Assembly: GCA_964484065.1 (NCBI GenBank)
Contig: CAZAEW010000010.1
Span: forward strand, 25,698-89,697
DNA: 64,000 bases
Source: JAEVLT01 sp964484065
GTDB lineage: Bacteria; Bacillota; Bacilli; Bacillales; Cytobacillaceae
Reading direction: 5' to 3'
The notes beneath the pieces are model-generated. The model ran no database searches, had not been told where the DNA came from, and saw only the letters and a program-made list of their open reading frames with translations. A program made the translations under genes and the position numbers. Shown here one piece after another: positions 42,778-50,372 of this stretch; position 1 is the first letter of the stretch; each line of letters begins with the position of its first letter.

Positions 42778-43608
42778 TTATTCTGCTTGTGATTTCATCC
42801 ACTTTGTTAAATCAGCAACTACCGTCCTGTTGACCAAAGGAGGAAAGTAATGGGTATAATTCTCAAAGTACCAGCTTTCCACCTGTTTATGTAAAGCCTT
42901 AAGCCTTGTTTCCAAACGATGCGCGTGTTGGACGGAAACATTCAGGTCTTTTTTTCCATGAATGATTAATACCGGTGACACAAGACTTTCAAGTTGATAA
43001 AGGGGCGTCCGCGCCTTATACCTTTCGGCAAATTTTTGAGGCGTACCGCCTATTACCCGCTTCATCATCCTGCGCAAATCGGTTCTTTCCATGTAGGTCA
43101 GGGACATGTCGCTGACCCCTCCCCATGTGACAAGACTTGCAGTCTCTGGAAACTTGATTGCTGTCCATAATGCCATCACACCGCCCCGGGAAAAACCAAA
43201 CACATGGATATTCCGGATTCCCGGATAATTTTTTAGAAACGCAAAAGCGGAAAACGCATCCGCCCTGTCCTTCCCGGCAAAATCTTCATTTCCTTCTCCG
43301 CCTTGATTCCCTCGGTAATAAGGCGCAAACACAACAAAGCCTTCCTGGGCAAATTGGGCGATTCTGGCCGGTCTTACCATTCCAACGCTTTTTATTCCCC
43401 CTCTTAAGTAAAGAAACCCGTCCTTTGGGGCGGCTCCTTTTGGTTCCGCAAGGATTCCTTTTACCTTCAAGCCGTCCGACAGATAGGTAACCACTTTCAA
43501 ATCGATATTTGGATTTGGTGACGGGAATTTCTGCATGGAAATGATTTTTCCATCATCCTGATTCATGACATCTTCCCCACGCTCAAAAAAATCTGTATAG
43601 GCATTCAC
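42778..43608 (-). CDS. ytmA: Prolyl oligopeptidase-like alpha/beta hydrolase YtmA
   Basis: An alpha/beta hydrolase of 276 residues with the nucleophile S140 in GFSRGG, an oxyanion region LYLRGGIKSVGMVRP, PVLIIHGKKDLNVSVQHAHRL with the acid residue, and a late histidine in ENYTHYFPP. It is the catalytic-domain-only form of the S9 peptidase group. Substrate unknown. The GTG at 43608 has AAAGGAGG eight bases upstream; an ATG at 43566 is a weaker alternative. A ten-codon open frame begins at an ATG within the spacer, probably without meaning. Confidence 0.85.
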   Translation of the reverse strand: MNAYTDFFERGEDVMNQDDGKIISMQKFPSPNPNIDLKVVTYLSDGLKVKGILAEPKGAAPKDGFLYLRGGIKSVGMVRPARIAQFAQEGFVVFAPYYRGNQGGEGNEDFAGKDRADAFSAFAFLKNYPGIRNIHVFGFSRGGVMALWTAIKFPETASLVTWGGVSDMSLTYMERTDLRRMMKRVIGGTPQKFAERYKARTPLYQLESLVSPVLIIHGKKDLNVSVQHAHRLETRLKALHKQVESWYFENYTHYFPPLVNRTVVADLTKWMKSQAE

Positions 43609-43642
43609 ACATTTTTCCTCCTTTCATAGGATATTTTAGGCC

Positions 43643-43790
43643 TATAAAGTGAAACTTCCATCAGTGAAGGCTCAAGCCGCCACTGATGGTTAGTTGAACC
43701 CATCGGGCTTTTACGGGCAGTCGCCCCCTACGAATTCTTGTTTCCTTACACCCTTGAGGTTGGGGGTCTTACTGCCCGTTAATGCGGGAT
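43643..43790 (+). repeat. Structured IS200/IS605-like non-autonomous repeat, copy A
   Basis: This 148-base segment begins TATAAAGTGAAACTTCCATC and ends TTACTGCCCGTTAATGCGGG. It holds a hairpin CCATCAGTG / CACTGATGG and a long-range pairing ACGGGCAGT / ACTGCCCGT with CCCCC / GGGGG. Its two ends are shared with copy B at 47227, while the middle differs, which points to a mobile element rather than a gene leader. I recall similar sequences at the ends of IS200/IS605-type elements in thermophilic bacilli. It lies directly before the ytlA ribosome site. Confidence 0.5.
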
Positions 43791-43817
43791 TTATCGCCCA
43801 ATAAGGAGGTTTAAAGA

Positions 43818-44834
43818 ATGAAAAAATGGCTCAAAGTCACTTTTACATGTTTTTTTATAACCATTCTTCTTATTCCGCTTTCAGCCTGCGGCAGCAATAA
43901 TCAAACAAAGACAAAGAAGCTGGAAAAAGTCCGTGTTGCCGAAGTTACCCGCTCGATTTTTTACGCCCCTCTATATGTAGCGCTCTCAAAAGATTTTTTT
44001 AAAGATGAAGGCTTAGATGTCACCCTTACTACCACCCCCGGCGGAGATAAAACGATGACGACCCTGATATCGAACGGTGCTGACATCGCCCTTGTCGGCT
44101 CGGAAACTTCCATTTATGTTGATGCCCAGGGTTCAAAAGACCCGGTGATTAATTTTGCGCAATTAACACAGACCGATGGCACCTTCCTTGTTTCCCGGAA
44201 AAAAATCGAGCATTTTTCTTGGGAACAATTAAAAGGAACGACTTTTCTCGGCCAGCGCAAAGGCGGAATGCCGCAGATGGTCGGTGAATTTGTTCTGAAA
44301 AAGCATGGCATTGATCCGCATAAAGACTTAAACCTGATTCAAAGCATTGATTTCGCCAATATCGCGAACGCCTTTGCCTCAGGAACCGGTGATTTTGTCC
44401 AGCTATTTGAACCGACTGCCAGCATTTTTGAAAAAGAAGGCAAAGGATACATCGTGGCATCATTTGGAACAGAATCCGGCCGCGTCCCTTATACAAGTTT
44501 TATGGCAAAACAGAGCTATATGAAACAGAACCCCGGAACGATTGAAAAGTTCACAAGAGCGATTTATAAAGCGCAGCAATGGGTGGATTCCCATAGTGCC
44601 AAAGAAACAGCCAATGCCATTAAAGCTTATTTCCCGGATACCGATATCCAAATCATAGAGACTGTTGTTGACCGTTATAAAACACAAGGATCGTATGCAA
44701 CCAATCCTATTCTTGATCAAAAGGAATGGGCAAATTTACAGAACATTATGAGTGAAGCCGGCGAGCTGCCAAAACCAATAAAATATGAGACCCTTGTCAA
44801 TACAAGTATTGCAAACAAAGTCATCCAAAATTAA
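43818..44834 (+). CDS. ytlA: ABC transporter substrate-binding lipoprotein YtlA (NMT1/THI5-like)
   Basis: A lipoprotein of 338 residues. The signal peptide ends in LSAC with the lipidated C24. The mature protein has the NMT1/SsuA-type fold: RVAEVTRSIFYAPLYVALSKDFFKDEGLDVTLTTTPGGDKTMTTLISNGADIALVG. Family members bind pyrimidine thiamin precursors, sulfonates, nitrate or riboflavin precursors; this one is not decided by sequence. It is the first gene of ytlA-C-D, a complete importer. AAGGAGG precedes the ATG. No TPP riboswitch is seen upstream, which argues against simple thiamin control. Confidence 0.87.
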   Translation: MKKWLKVTFTCFFITILLIPLSACGSNNQTKTKKLEKVRVAEVTRSIFYAPLYVALSKDFFKDEGLDVTLTTTPGGDKTMTTLISNGADIALVGSETSIYVDAQGSKDPVINFAQLTQTDGTFLVSRKKIEHFSWEQLKGTTFLGQRKGGMPQMVGEFVLKKHGIDPHKDLNLIQSIDFANIANAFASGTGDFVQLFEPTASIFEKEGKGYIVASFGTESGRVPYTSFMAKQSYMKQNPGTIEKFTRAIYKAQQWVDSHSAKETANAIKAYFPDTDIQIIETVVDRYKTQGSYATNPILDQKEWANLQNIMSEAGELPKPIKYETLVNTSIANKVIQN

Positions 44835-44855
44835 TCGGTCAGGGAGGCTTCATCC

Positions 44856-45644
44856 ATGAGTTTTTTAACTGTCAAAGGAGTTCATCATACTTATTTTTCA
44901 AATGCCTCTGCTGTGACGGCTCTTTCAAATCTCTCGTTTGATGTTGAGGAAGGAGAACTAGTCTCCTTTCTCGGCCCAAGCGGGTGCGGAAAAACAACCT
45001 TGCTTTCGATCATCGCCGGATTAATTAAACCCACGATGGGAACAGTTATGCTTGAAAATAAGCCCATCACTGCCAAGGAACATCATATCGGCTATATGCT
45101 CCAACAGGATTATTTGTTCCCTTGGAAAACGATTGAAGAAAATATCCTTCTGGGTCTAAAGCTGGCAAAACAGCTTAATGATAAAACCAAATCCGCCACA
45201 ATAAAGCTTTTACAACAGATGGGGCTGGATGGTGTTGAAAAGCATCTTCCAAAGCAGCTCTCCGGAGGGATGAGGCAGCGTGCGGCTCTTGTTAGAACAT
45301 TGGCGACTGAGCCCAAACTGCTCATGCTTGATGAACCTTTCTCTGCACTTGATTATCAAACAAAGCTCAAGCTTGAAGTATTAGTCTCAAAAACATTAAA
45401 ACAATTCAAAAAGACAGCCATCCTCGTTACTCATGATATTGGAGAGGCCATTGCGATGAGTGACAAAGTTTTTTTACTTGCCGCAAAACCCGGCAGGCTG
45501 CATCAAACGATTCTCATTCCAGATGAACTGCGAACATTATCCCCTTTTGAAGCCCGCAATCACGAAACATTTTCACATCTTTTCCAAATCGTTTGGAAGG
45601 AGCTGGAATCACTTGAATCAGAAAAAAGTGAAATCTCTTCATGA
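44856..45644 (+). CDS. ytlC: ABC transporter ATP-binding protein YtlC
   Basis: An ATPase of 262 residues. It has the Walker A GPSGCGKTTLL (about 39-49), Q-loop MLQQDYLFPWKTIEEN, signature LSGGMRQRAALVRTLA, Walker B LLMLDEPFSALD and H-loop VTHDIGEA. The FPW after the Q-loop is typical of the nitrate/sulfonate/taurine importer group (SsuB/TauB type). It energises the YtlA/YtlD importer. It follows ytlA by 21 bases and overlaps ytlD. Confidence 0.93.
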   Translation: MSFLTVKGVHHTYFSNASAVTALSNLSFDVEEGELVSFLGPSGCGKTTLLSIIAGLIKPTMGTVMLENKPITAKEHHIGYMLQQDYLFPWKTIEENILLGLKLAKQLNDKTKSATIKLLQQMGLDGVEKHLPKQLSGGMRQRAALVRTLATEPKLLMLDEPFSALDYQTKLKLEVLVSKTLKQFKKTAILVTHDIGEAIAMSDKVFLLAAKPGRLHQTILIPDELRTLSPFEARNHETFSHLFQIVWKELESLESEKSEISS

Positions 45645-46413
45645 AGATTATTTGCGCTCCTTAAAAATTGAAAAAAGATGGGTCCGGTTTTATCAAGTCT
45701 GCATCTTTGCGGTATTTTTTACGGTCTGGGAAACAGCCAGCCGCATGCAATGGGTCGACCCGCTCCTATTTAGCTCTCCTTCAAAAATCTGGGGGTTATT
45801 TTTAGAAAAACTACAAGATGGATCGCTGTTAACTAATACCGGAGTTACCCTCACGGAGACTGTGCTTGGTTTTATATTAGGAACGTTCCTGGGAACGGTG
45901 ATCGCTGCCATTTTATGGTGGTCTCCGCTGCTTTCAAAAATCTTTGACCCTTATCTTGTTATTTTAAATTCACTGCCAAAAGTGGCCCTGGGACCTATTC
46001 TCATTGTTGCCCTTGGCCCCGGCTACACATCGATTATTTCTATGGGGATCATTATCTCTGTTATTATTACCACGATTGTTATTTATACATCCTTTCGCGA
46101 GGTTGACCCCAACTATCTAAAAGTGTTGCAAACGTTTGGAGCAACGCGCCTGCAATCTTTTAAAGAAGCCATTCTGCCCGCAAGTTTCCCTGTGATTATC
46201 TCAACTTTAAAGGTGAATGTCGGATTATCATGGGTTGGAGTTATTGTCGGCGAATATCTTGTTTCAGCAAGGGGGCTTGGCTACATGATTATATATGGGT
46301 TTCAAGTATTTAACTTTACGCTGGTCATGCTATCCTTGCTCGTTATTGCCGGATTGGCCACGATTATGTATCAGCTTGTTGAATATATTGAGAAAAAACT
46401 AATAAAAGAGTAG
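45613..46413 (+). CDS. ytlD: ABC transporter permease YtlD
   Basis: A permease of about 266 residues with six transmembrane segments and the EAA loop REVDPNYLKVLQTFGATRLQSFKEAILPASFPVIISTLKVNVGLSWVGVIVGEYL. It belongs to the SsuC/TauC group, matching its ATPase. I chose the TTG at 45613 because AAGGAG is nine bases upstream; a GTG at 45628 is the next option. The start overlaps the end of ytlC by 32 bases. Last gene of the operon. No clean terminator follows directly; a MITE-like element begins 16 bases after the stop. Confidence 0.9.
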   Translation: MNQKKVKSLHEDYLRSLKIEKRWVRFYQVCIFAVFFTVWETASRMQWVDPLLFSSPSKIWGLFLEKLQDGSLLTNTGVTLTETVLGFILGTFLGTVIAAILWWSPLLSKIFDPYLVILNSLPKVALGPILIVALGPGYTSIISMGIIISVIITTIVIYTSFREVDPNYLKVLQTFGATRLQSFKEAILPASFPVIISTLKVNVGLSWVGVIVGEYLVSARGLGYMIIYGFQVFNFTLVMLSLLVIAGLATIMYQLVEYIEKKLIKE

Positions 46414-46428
46414 CAATTTAGGCTAAGT

Positions 46429-46706
46429 TAAGTAGTTCAGTTTTAAAGTAGAAACTAAATTATCATTCTATTTTTTAGTCCAATACTCAAATGAATTGGT
46501 GGACTATTTACCTTGCTGTCCGAATCTAAGGTATCTTTTTGGACAGAGGAAAGCAAAATCTCATCATTGATGTCCGAAGTTTGGGCTTCTTCGGACCGAG
46601 CATTTTTATGTTAATTCAATTGCTGATTTTCGTAAAAGAGCAGTGTTAATTCTGATGGTAATTCAGTTGTGTATGTTAATTTTCTACTCGATAACTGAAC
46701 TATTTA
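46429..46706. mobile_element. MITE-like element with 26-bp imperfect terminal inverted repeats
   Basis: TAAGTAGTTCAG at 46429-46440 and CTGAACTATTTA at 46695-46706 are inverted repeats (11 of 12 match) that extend inward through GTAGAAA, with 22 of 26 positions matching overall. The 278-base element has no coding capacity. Inside it is an eight-base-pair hairpin, GTCCGAAG / CTTCGGAC (46572-46596), followed by CGAGCATTTTT, and several TTAATTC words. It lies between the convergent ytlD and ytkD genes. Confidence 0.5.
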
Positions 46707-46709
46707 GGT

Positions 46710-47198
46710 TTAGGCTCCGCTATTCTTTTTCATTTGTTTTATTTTATTAAAACATTCCTCGATTACTTGATCCTTCATGATGAAACTGTATTCCGGGCTG
46801 AACCGAAGCTTTAAGATGTCTCCTTTAATGACGACAGGTCCCCGTGTTTCCAGATAATCACTTTTCTTATCGACATGGCTTACGATGCCCCAATAAACAG
46901 CTTTTACAAATATTCCATTTGGGTCCTCCACCCGGTATTCTCCCAATCTTATCAATTCTTTTAGCACTGCCCCGGTTTCTTCATATACCTCACGGCGGGC
47001 TGCTTCTTCCAGTGTTTCACCCGCTTCTCTTTTTCCGCCGGGAAATTCAAGGCCCCGCCTTTTATGATTGGTTAAAATCCAGTCTTCTCCGTACTGGGTG
47101 ATTACGAGAACATGCTTTGCTTCCTCAGGAAATGACCGCTCCAAAAAAGAAAGTTCAACTTTATTACCGACAATATCTAAAAAGGTTTTCAATAACAT
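46710..47198 (-). CDS. ytkD: Nudix hydrolase YtkD (8-oxo-dGTPase family)
   Basis: A Nudix protein of 162 residues. The Nudix box GGKREAGETLEEAARREVYEETGA is at about residues 54-77, with the EEVxEE-type metal ligands in REVYEE. B. subtilis YtkD is a nucleoside triphosphatase that removes 8-oxo-dGTP and is made during sporulation and vegetative growth. The start may be the ATG at 47198 or the GTG one codon earlier; the AAGG ribosome site is close to both. The stop codon lies just outside the MITE-like element. Confidence 0.88.
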   Translation of the reverse strand: MLLKTFLDIVGNKVELSFLERSFPEEAKHVLVITQYGEDWILTNHKRRGLEFPGGKREAGETLEEAARREVYEETGAVLKELIRLGEYRVEDPNGIFVKAVYWGIVSHVDKKSDYLETRGPVVIKGDILKLRFSPEYSFIMKDQVIEECFNKIKQMKKNSGA

Positions 47199-47226
47199 CA
47201 CGCCTTAAACTATCATTTGTATATAT

Positions 47227-47335
47227 TATAAAGTGAAACTTCAATCAGTGGGGGTTTTATTTAATCCCCCACTTCTCTATCCTCTTAAAGTTAGAATACT
47301 TGAGGTGGGGGTCTTACTTCCAGTTCATGCAGGAT
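47227..47335 (+). repeat. Structured IS200/IS605-like non-autonomous repeat, copy B
   Basis: This 109-base segment begins TATAAAGTGAAACTTCAATC and ends CTTACTTCCAGTTCATGCAG. It shares its first 22 bases (one change) and the motif CTTGAGGT-GGGGGTCTTACT with copy A at 43643. The middle differs: a strong hairpin GTGGGGG / CCCCCAC replaces the longer structure. It lies between ytkD and the next minus-strand gene. Confidence 0.5.
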
Positions 47336-47390
47336 AAAGGAAATGATAGCAAAGCTTAAAAAAAATCCCTATCGTTTTCGATAAGGATGA

Positions 47391-47711
47391 TCAAGTAAGG
47401 TTTGGGAGAATATTCATACTCTTTATGTGGTTTTTAGCTTCTTCATCTCCAAGCCTGTAAATCAATTCATAAACCTTTACAAGGGTTTGGTCGTATTGAT
47501 CATTTTCGCGGTCATAATGGTATTGAACATACGGAACATGGGCCCGAAAGAAATTTTGCCATTCAGTCGAGTAATTTGAATCAAATAATTCACGGAGCTC
47601 GGTAATTTCTTCATCTGTAGCATGGATTTTGAAGCTCCACGTAGAACTTGCAGCGCTAAGCGAAATTTCCCCTGTTCCAACGTCAATATAATATGGTTTT
47701 CTTTGCTCCAT
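47391..47711 (-). CDS. Conserved 106-residue protein of unknown function
   Basis: A soluble protein: MEQRKPYYIDVGTGEISLSA, then STWSFKIHATDEEITELRELFDSNYSTEWQNFFRAHVPYVQYHYDRENDQYDQTLVKVYELIYRLGDEEAKNHI. It is acidic, mixed alpha/beta and without a signal peptide. Similar Bacillus proteins are known and are sometimes labelled hydrolases without proof. The ribosome site before the ATG (AAGGAG region) is good. It is a single gene on the minus strand between copy B of the repeat and the divergent 85-residue protein gene. Confidence 0.75.
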   Translation of the reverse strand: MEQRKPYYIDVGTGEISLSAASSTWSFKIHATDEEITELRELFDSNYSTEWQNFFRAHVPYVQYHYDRENDQYDQTLVKVYELIYRLGDEEAKNHIKSMNILPNLT

Positions 47712-47923
47712 TGCTTCAGCTCCTTTACCTTATTGCTTCCACAAAGATAAGATTTTATTCTGCAATTCTTTTTCCTTCATTTTTACAGAAATTTATCATA
47801 AAATTAATAAACAAACTATTTCTTTTATCATAATGATTCATCCCTCATCCAGAGACGATTAGAATAATCTTTAACATTTAAGGGTATTGAATAAGAAAGG
47901 AACTAAAAGGAGAGGTGATAGAA

Positions 47924-48181
47924 TTGAAATTAGTTGACGAGCTGTATGATCTGTATCGAAACAAACTGACAGGCGATGAAGAGGACATTGATATGCTCAC
48001 CTTTGCATTTCTTGAGGAAATGTCCCATGAAGATTTACTCGGCATCATCCATGATATGGATAAGCAAGAGTTATACGATTTAGTTGGAACTTATTTAATA
48101 GAAAGCTTGAAAGGAAAATTTGCTCAAGAAGAATACGGACAGCGCCGTACCGCTCCTTTCCACCCAAGAAATATTCATTAA
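47924..48181 (+). CDS. DUF6154-like small helical protein
   Basis: A protein of 85 residues, MKLVDELYDLYRNKLTGDEE, then DIDMLTFAFLEEMSHEDLLGIIHDMDKQELYDLVGTYLIESLKGKFAQEE. It is acidic and helical. It matches a Bacillus family that I recall as DUF6154, function unknown. The ribosome site GGAGAGGTGATAGAA favours the TTG at 47924 over the GTG at 47915, which overlaps that site. It ends at a strong terminator. Confidence 0.7.
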   Translation: MKLVDELYDLYRNKLTGDEEDIDMLTFAFLEEMSHEDLLGIIHDMDKQELYDLVGTYLIESLKGKFAQEEYGQRRTAPFHPRNIH

Positions 48182-48193
48182 TGTGTACATAGA

Positions 48194-48235
48194 AAGAGGA
48201 TGTCTGCAAATGCTCATTAGACATCCTCTTATTTT
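48194..48235 (+). terminator. Intrinsic terminator after the DUF6154-like gene
   Basis: AAGAGGATGTCT and AGACATCCTCTT form a perfect 12-base-pair stem with a 13-base loop, followed by ATTTT. Confidence 0.8.
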
Positions 48236-48354
48236 CATTTTGTTTAAGCCTAAAAGGATTTTTTTTGCTCTTTCATCCCATCGCCCATTGGAAGAAAATA
48301 AAAAAAGAAATTTTACGATTTGTAATAAACTATAAAAGATAAAGGAGGCAGAGA

Positions 48355-48537
48355 ATGATCACGATTATTGTTACCTGTATGGTAATTGTCCTTGTTGTTC
48401 TATTGCTGAGTGTTCTCACAACTTCAAAAGCGTACTCCTATAAACATACAGTGGATCCGATAGAAAATAATCCTCACTTAAATAACGATTCACAAGCAAG
48501 CCAGGAAAATAATAAAAACGATTCCTATTCTGAGTAG
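48355..48537 (+). CDS. ytzI: Small membrane protein YtzI
   Basis: A protein of 60 residues: an N-terminal transmembrane segment (MITIIVTCMVIVLVVLLLSV) followed by LTTSKAYSYKHTVDPIENNP and a polar acidic tail. The TSKAYxYKHTVDP motif is typical of the Bacillus YtzI family. Function unknown. AAAGGAGG precedes the ATG. The stop codon lies inside the terminator hairpin shared with luxS. Confidence 0.78.
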   Translation: MITIIVTCMVIVLVVLLLSVLTTSKAYSYKHTVDPIENNPHLNNDSQASQENNKNDSYSE

Positions 48538-48549
48538 GAATCGTTTTTT
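48514..48549. terminator. Bidirectional terminator between ytzI and luxS
   Basis: AAAAACGATTCCTA and TAGGAATCGTTTTT form a perfect 14-base-pair stem with a seven-base loop. It includes the end of ytzI. Confidence 0.88.
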
Positions 48550-48551
48550 CA

Positions 48552-49025
48552 TTACGCAAAAATTTGTTTAAGATCTTCTTTACTGTGTTTCAGCCAGTCA
48601 TTCATTAAGCGCTTGGCTCCTTCTATATCGTGAAGCTTTGCCTGGCCGCACTGGATTTCATTTGCAGCTGGGATCTCAGTAGCTCCCAGCGCATCCTTCA
48701 TCGTTTCACCAAGTAAATCGATTATTTCTTCAACCGTCGGCTCCCCGCTGACGACCAGATAAAAACCTGTTTGGCAGCCCATCGGTGAAATGTCAATGAT
48801 ATCAAAATGATCATATTTCTCCGCATGCTTGCGGATTGTAAAAGCCAGCAAATGCTCCAATGCGTGCATTGCATCAGGCTTCATCGCTTCTTTGTTTGGC
48901 TGGCAAAAGCGAATATCAAATTTATTGACAACGCCGTCAGTTCCAACCTTATGGACACCGCAATGTCTTACATAAGGGGCTTTAACAGCATTATGGTCTA
49001 ATTCAAAGCTTTCTACAGATGGCAT
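48552..49025 (-). CDS. luxS: S-ribosylhomocysteine lyase
   Basis: LuxS splits S-ribosylhomocysteine into homocysteine and DPD, the precursor of autoinducer-2, as part of SAM recycling. The protein of 157 residues has the metal ligands H54 and H58 in HALEHLL with catalytic E57, C84 in SPMGCQTGFYL, and the third ligand C126 in NEIQCGQAKLHD. GAAGGAG precedes the ATG. Together with metK it covers the methyl cycle in this window. Confidence 0.98.
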   Translation of the reverse strand: MPSVESFELDHNAVKAPYVRHCGVHKVGTDGVVNKFDIRFCQPNKEAMKPDAMHALEHLLAFTIRKHAEKYDHFDIIDISPMGCQTGFYLVVSGEPTVEEIIDLLGETMKDALGATEIPAANEIQCGQAKLHDIEGAKRLMNDWLKHSKEDLKQIFA

Positions 49026-49054
49026 TTATGACCACTCCTTCTTCAATGTATCGA

Positions 49055-49083
49055 ATTCTAAGTTTCTTATTAAAAATCGCCAA
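49055..49083 (-). promoter_or_regulatory. Probable sigma-A promoter of luxS
   Basis: On the minus strand TTGGCG (49083-49078) and TAGAAT (49060-49055) are 17 bases apart, 29 bases before the luxS start. Confidence 0.55.
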
Positions 49084-49153
49084 ACCGCCATTTTAGACGT
49101 TTGCTCTTCTTTATGATATGTTTTAAATGAGACCATGTAAAGGAGAAAAAAAG

Positions 49154-49393
49154 ATGTTAAAAAAGGTCTTTATTTCTATAATTCGTTTTTATCAGGTGGT
49201 GATATCACCGCTTAAACCGCCATCATGCCGTTTTTATCCGACATGCTCCCACTACGGTTTAGAATCTATTCAGCGTTTTGGAGCAATCAAAGGCGGGTGG
49301 CTTACTATCAAAAGAATTTTAAAATGCCACCCATTTCACCCGGGTGGAGTCGATCCTGTCCCTGAAAAATGGCCGCATAAACCAAAACACTAG
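49154..49393 (+). CDS. yidD: Membrane protein insertion efficiency factor YidD (YtjA)
   Basis: A protein of 79 residues with the family core FYQVVISPLKPPSCRFYPTCSHYGLESIQRFGAIKGGWLTIKRILKCHPFHPGGVDPVP. The N-terminus is an amphipathic helix. YidD helps YidC-dependent insertion of membrane proteins. I chose the ATG at 49154 because AAAGGAG lies nine bases upstream. B. subtilis calls it ytjA and has it near luxS as well. The end overlaps the end of the convergent carbonic anhydrase gene by four bases. Confidence 0.94.
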   Translation: MLKKVFISIIRFYQVVISPLKPPSCRFYPTCSHYGLESIQRFGAIKGGWLTIKRILKCHPFHPGGVDPVPEKWPHKPKH

Positions 49394-49953
49394 TTGTTAT
49401 ATCCGTCTACAACAAGATCAAGCTTTCCTGTTGCTGGATCGATCACTAGCCCATGAACTGGAATCCCTTCAGGCATCAGCGGATGATTTTTAATGACAGA
49501 GGCGCTGTGAGCCACACTATCGGAAACATTCTCAAATCCCTGAAGCCAGCTCGCAAAATCGACACCTGCATAGGCTAAAGTCTTCAGCGTTTCCTCTGAA
49601 ATGCCCCTCTTTTTCATTTTGCTGATCATTTGCTCTGACTTTAAAGCGCTCATCCCACAGTCATGATGGCCGATTACAAAGACCTCATCGGCTTGAAGTT
49701 CATATACCGCAATAAGAATACTTCTCATAATACTTCCAAACGGATGGGTAACAAGCGCCCCTGCATTTTTAATCGTTTTAACATCCCCGTTGCTGAGGTT
49801 CATGGCTTTCGGCAATAATTCAAGAAGTCTTGTGTCCATACATGTAAATAGGACCATTCTTTTTTTAGGGAATTTTGTCGTTTGATACCGTTCGTATTTC
49901 TTCTGTTCGACAAATTCCTGATTATATTCAAGGATCTCGTTTAATAGTGTCAT
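49390..49953 (-). CDS. ytiB: Beta-class carbonic anhydrase YtiB
   Basis: A protein of 187 residues with the zinc ligands C38 (in TCMDTR with D40 and R42), H96 and C99 (in IGHHDCGM), the hallmark of beta carbonic anhydrases. It starts MTLLNEILEYNQEFV and ends VIDPATGKLDLVVDGYNN, collinear with B. subtilis YtiB. The ATG at 49953 has GGGAGA upstream; the longer frame of 13 more codons is not family-like. Confidence 0.92.
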   Translation of the reverse strand: MTLLNEILEYNQEFVEQKKYERYQTTKFPKKRMVLFTCMDTRLLELLPKAMNLSNGDVKTIKNAGALVTHPFGSIMRSILIAVYELQADEVFVIGHHDCGMSALKSEQMISKMKKRGISEETLKTLAYAGVDFASWLQGFENVSDSVAHSASVIKNHPLMPEGIPVHGLVIDPATGKLDLVVDGYNN

Positions 49954-50084
49954 TTTTTGTCTCCCTTTCTTCTGTCTTACTATAGAATACAAAATTTTCA
50001 GTCAATCTGCCAATGATTAATCTGCATGGTTCTTAAACATTATCCCAAAACTATATTTGTATCTGAAAAAAAGGAGGGAAACAA

Positions 50085-50243
50085 ATGGCTCAAGATGTCC
50101 TTTGCGAAGTAAATAACTGCCAATTTTGGGCAAACGGTAATAAGTGCAGCGCCGATCAAATATACGTTGTCAGTCAGACTGGCGATACAGCCGATTCAAG
50201 CCGGGAAACAGATTGTAAAACATTTGAACCTGCATTGTCTTAA
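50085..50243 (+). CDS. DUF1540 domain protein (52 residues)
   Basis: MAQDVLCEVNNCQFWANGNK, then CSADQIYVVSQTGDTADSSRETDCKTFEPALS. Four cysteines in the pattern CxxxxC-x8-C...C are typical of DUF1540, a small presumed metal-binding domain of unknown function that is common in spore formers. AAAAGGAGGG precedes the ATG by about seven bases. Single gene followed by a terminator shared with menC. Confidence 0.88.
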   Translation: MAQDVLCEVNNCQFWANGNKCSADQIYVVSQTGDTADSSRETDCKTFEPALS

Positions 50244-50325
50244 TGCCAAATTTTTTAAAGAAAACTCGCAGATTGGCTAGCCTAAAGGCGAAGACAGAGG
50301 CGTAGTTGCCCTTATAGCTAAAAAT

Positions 50326-50358
50326 ACAGCGAAAGTTTCGAAGGCTTTCGCTGTTTAT
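50326..50358. terminator. Bidirectional terminator between the DUF1540 gene and menC
   Basis: ACAGCGAAAG and CTTTCGCTGT form a perfect ten-base-pair stem with a nine-base loop and T-rich flanks. Confidence 0.75.
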
Positions 50359-50372
50359 TCCTATTCTCAAAT

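Noticed and set aside
43643..43790. TPP or other metabolite riboswitch before the THI5-like transporter
   Set aside because: The TPP consensus (CTGAGA and CCTGATCTGG-type blocks) is missing, and both ends recur at 47227 in an unrelated position.
45460..45612. Upstream extension of the ytlD reading frame as coding sequence
   Set aside because: It lies entirely within ytlC in another frame and has no permease-like features; the ribosome site supports 45613.
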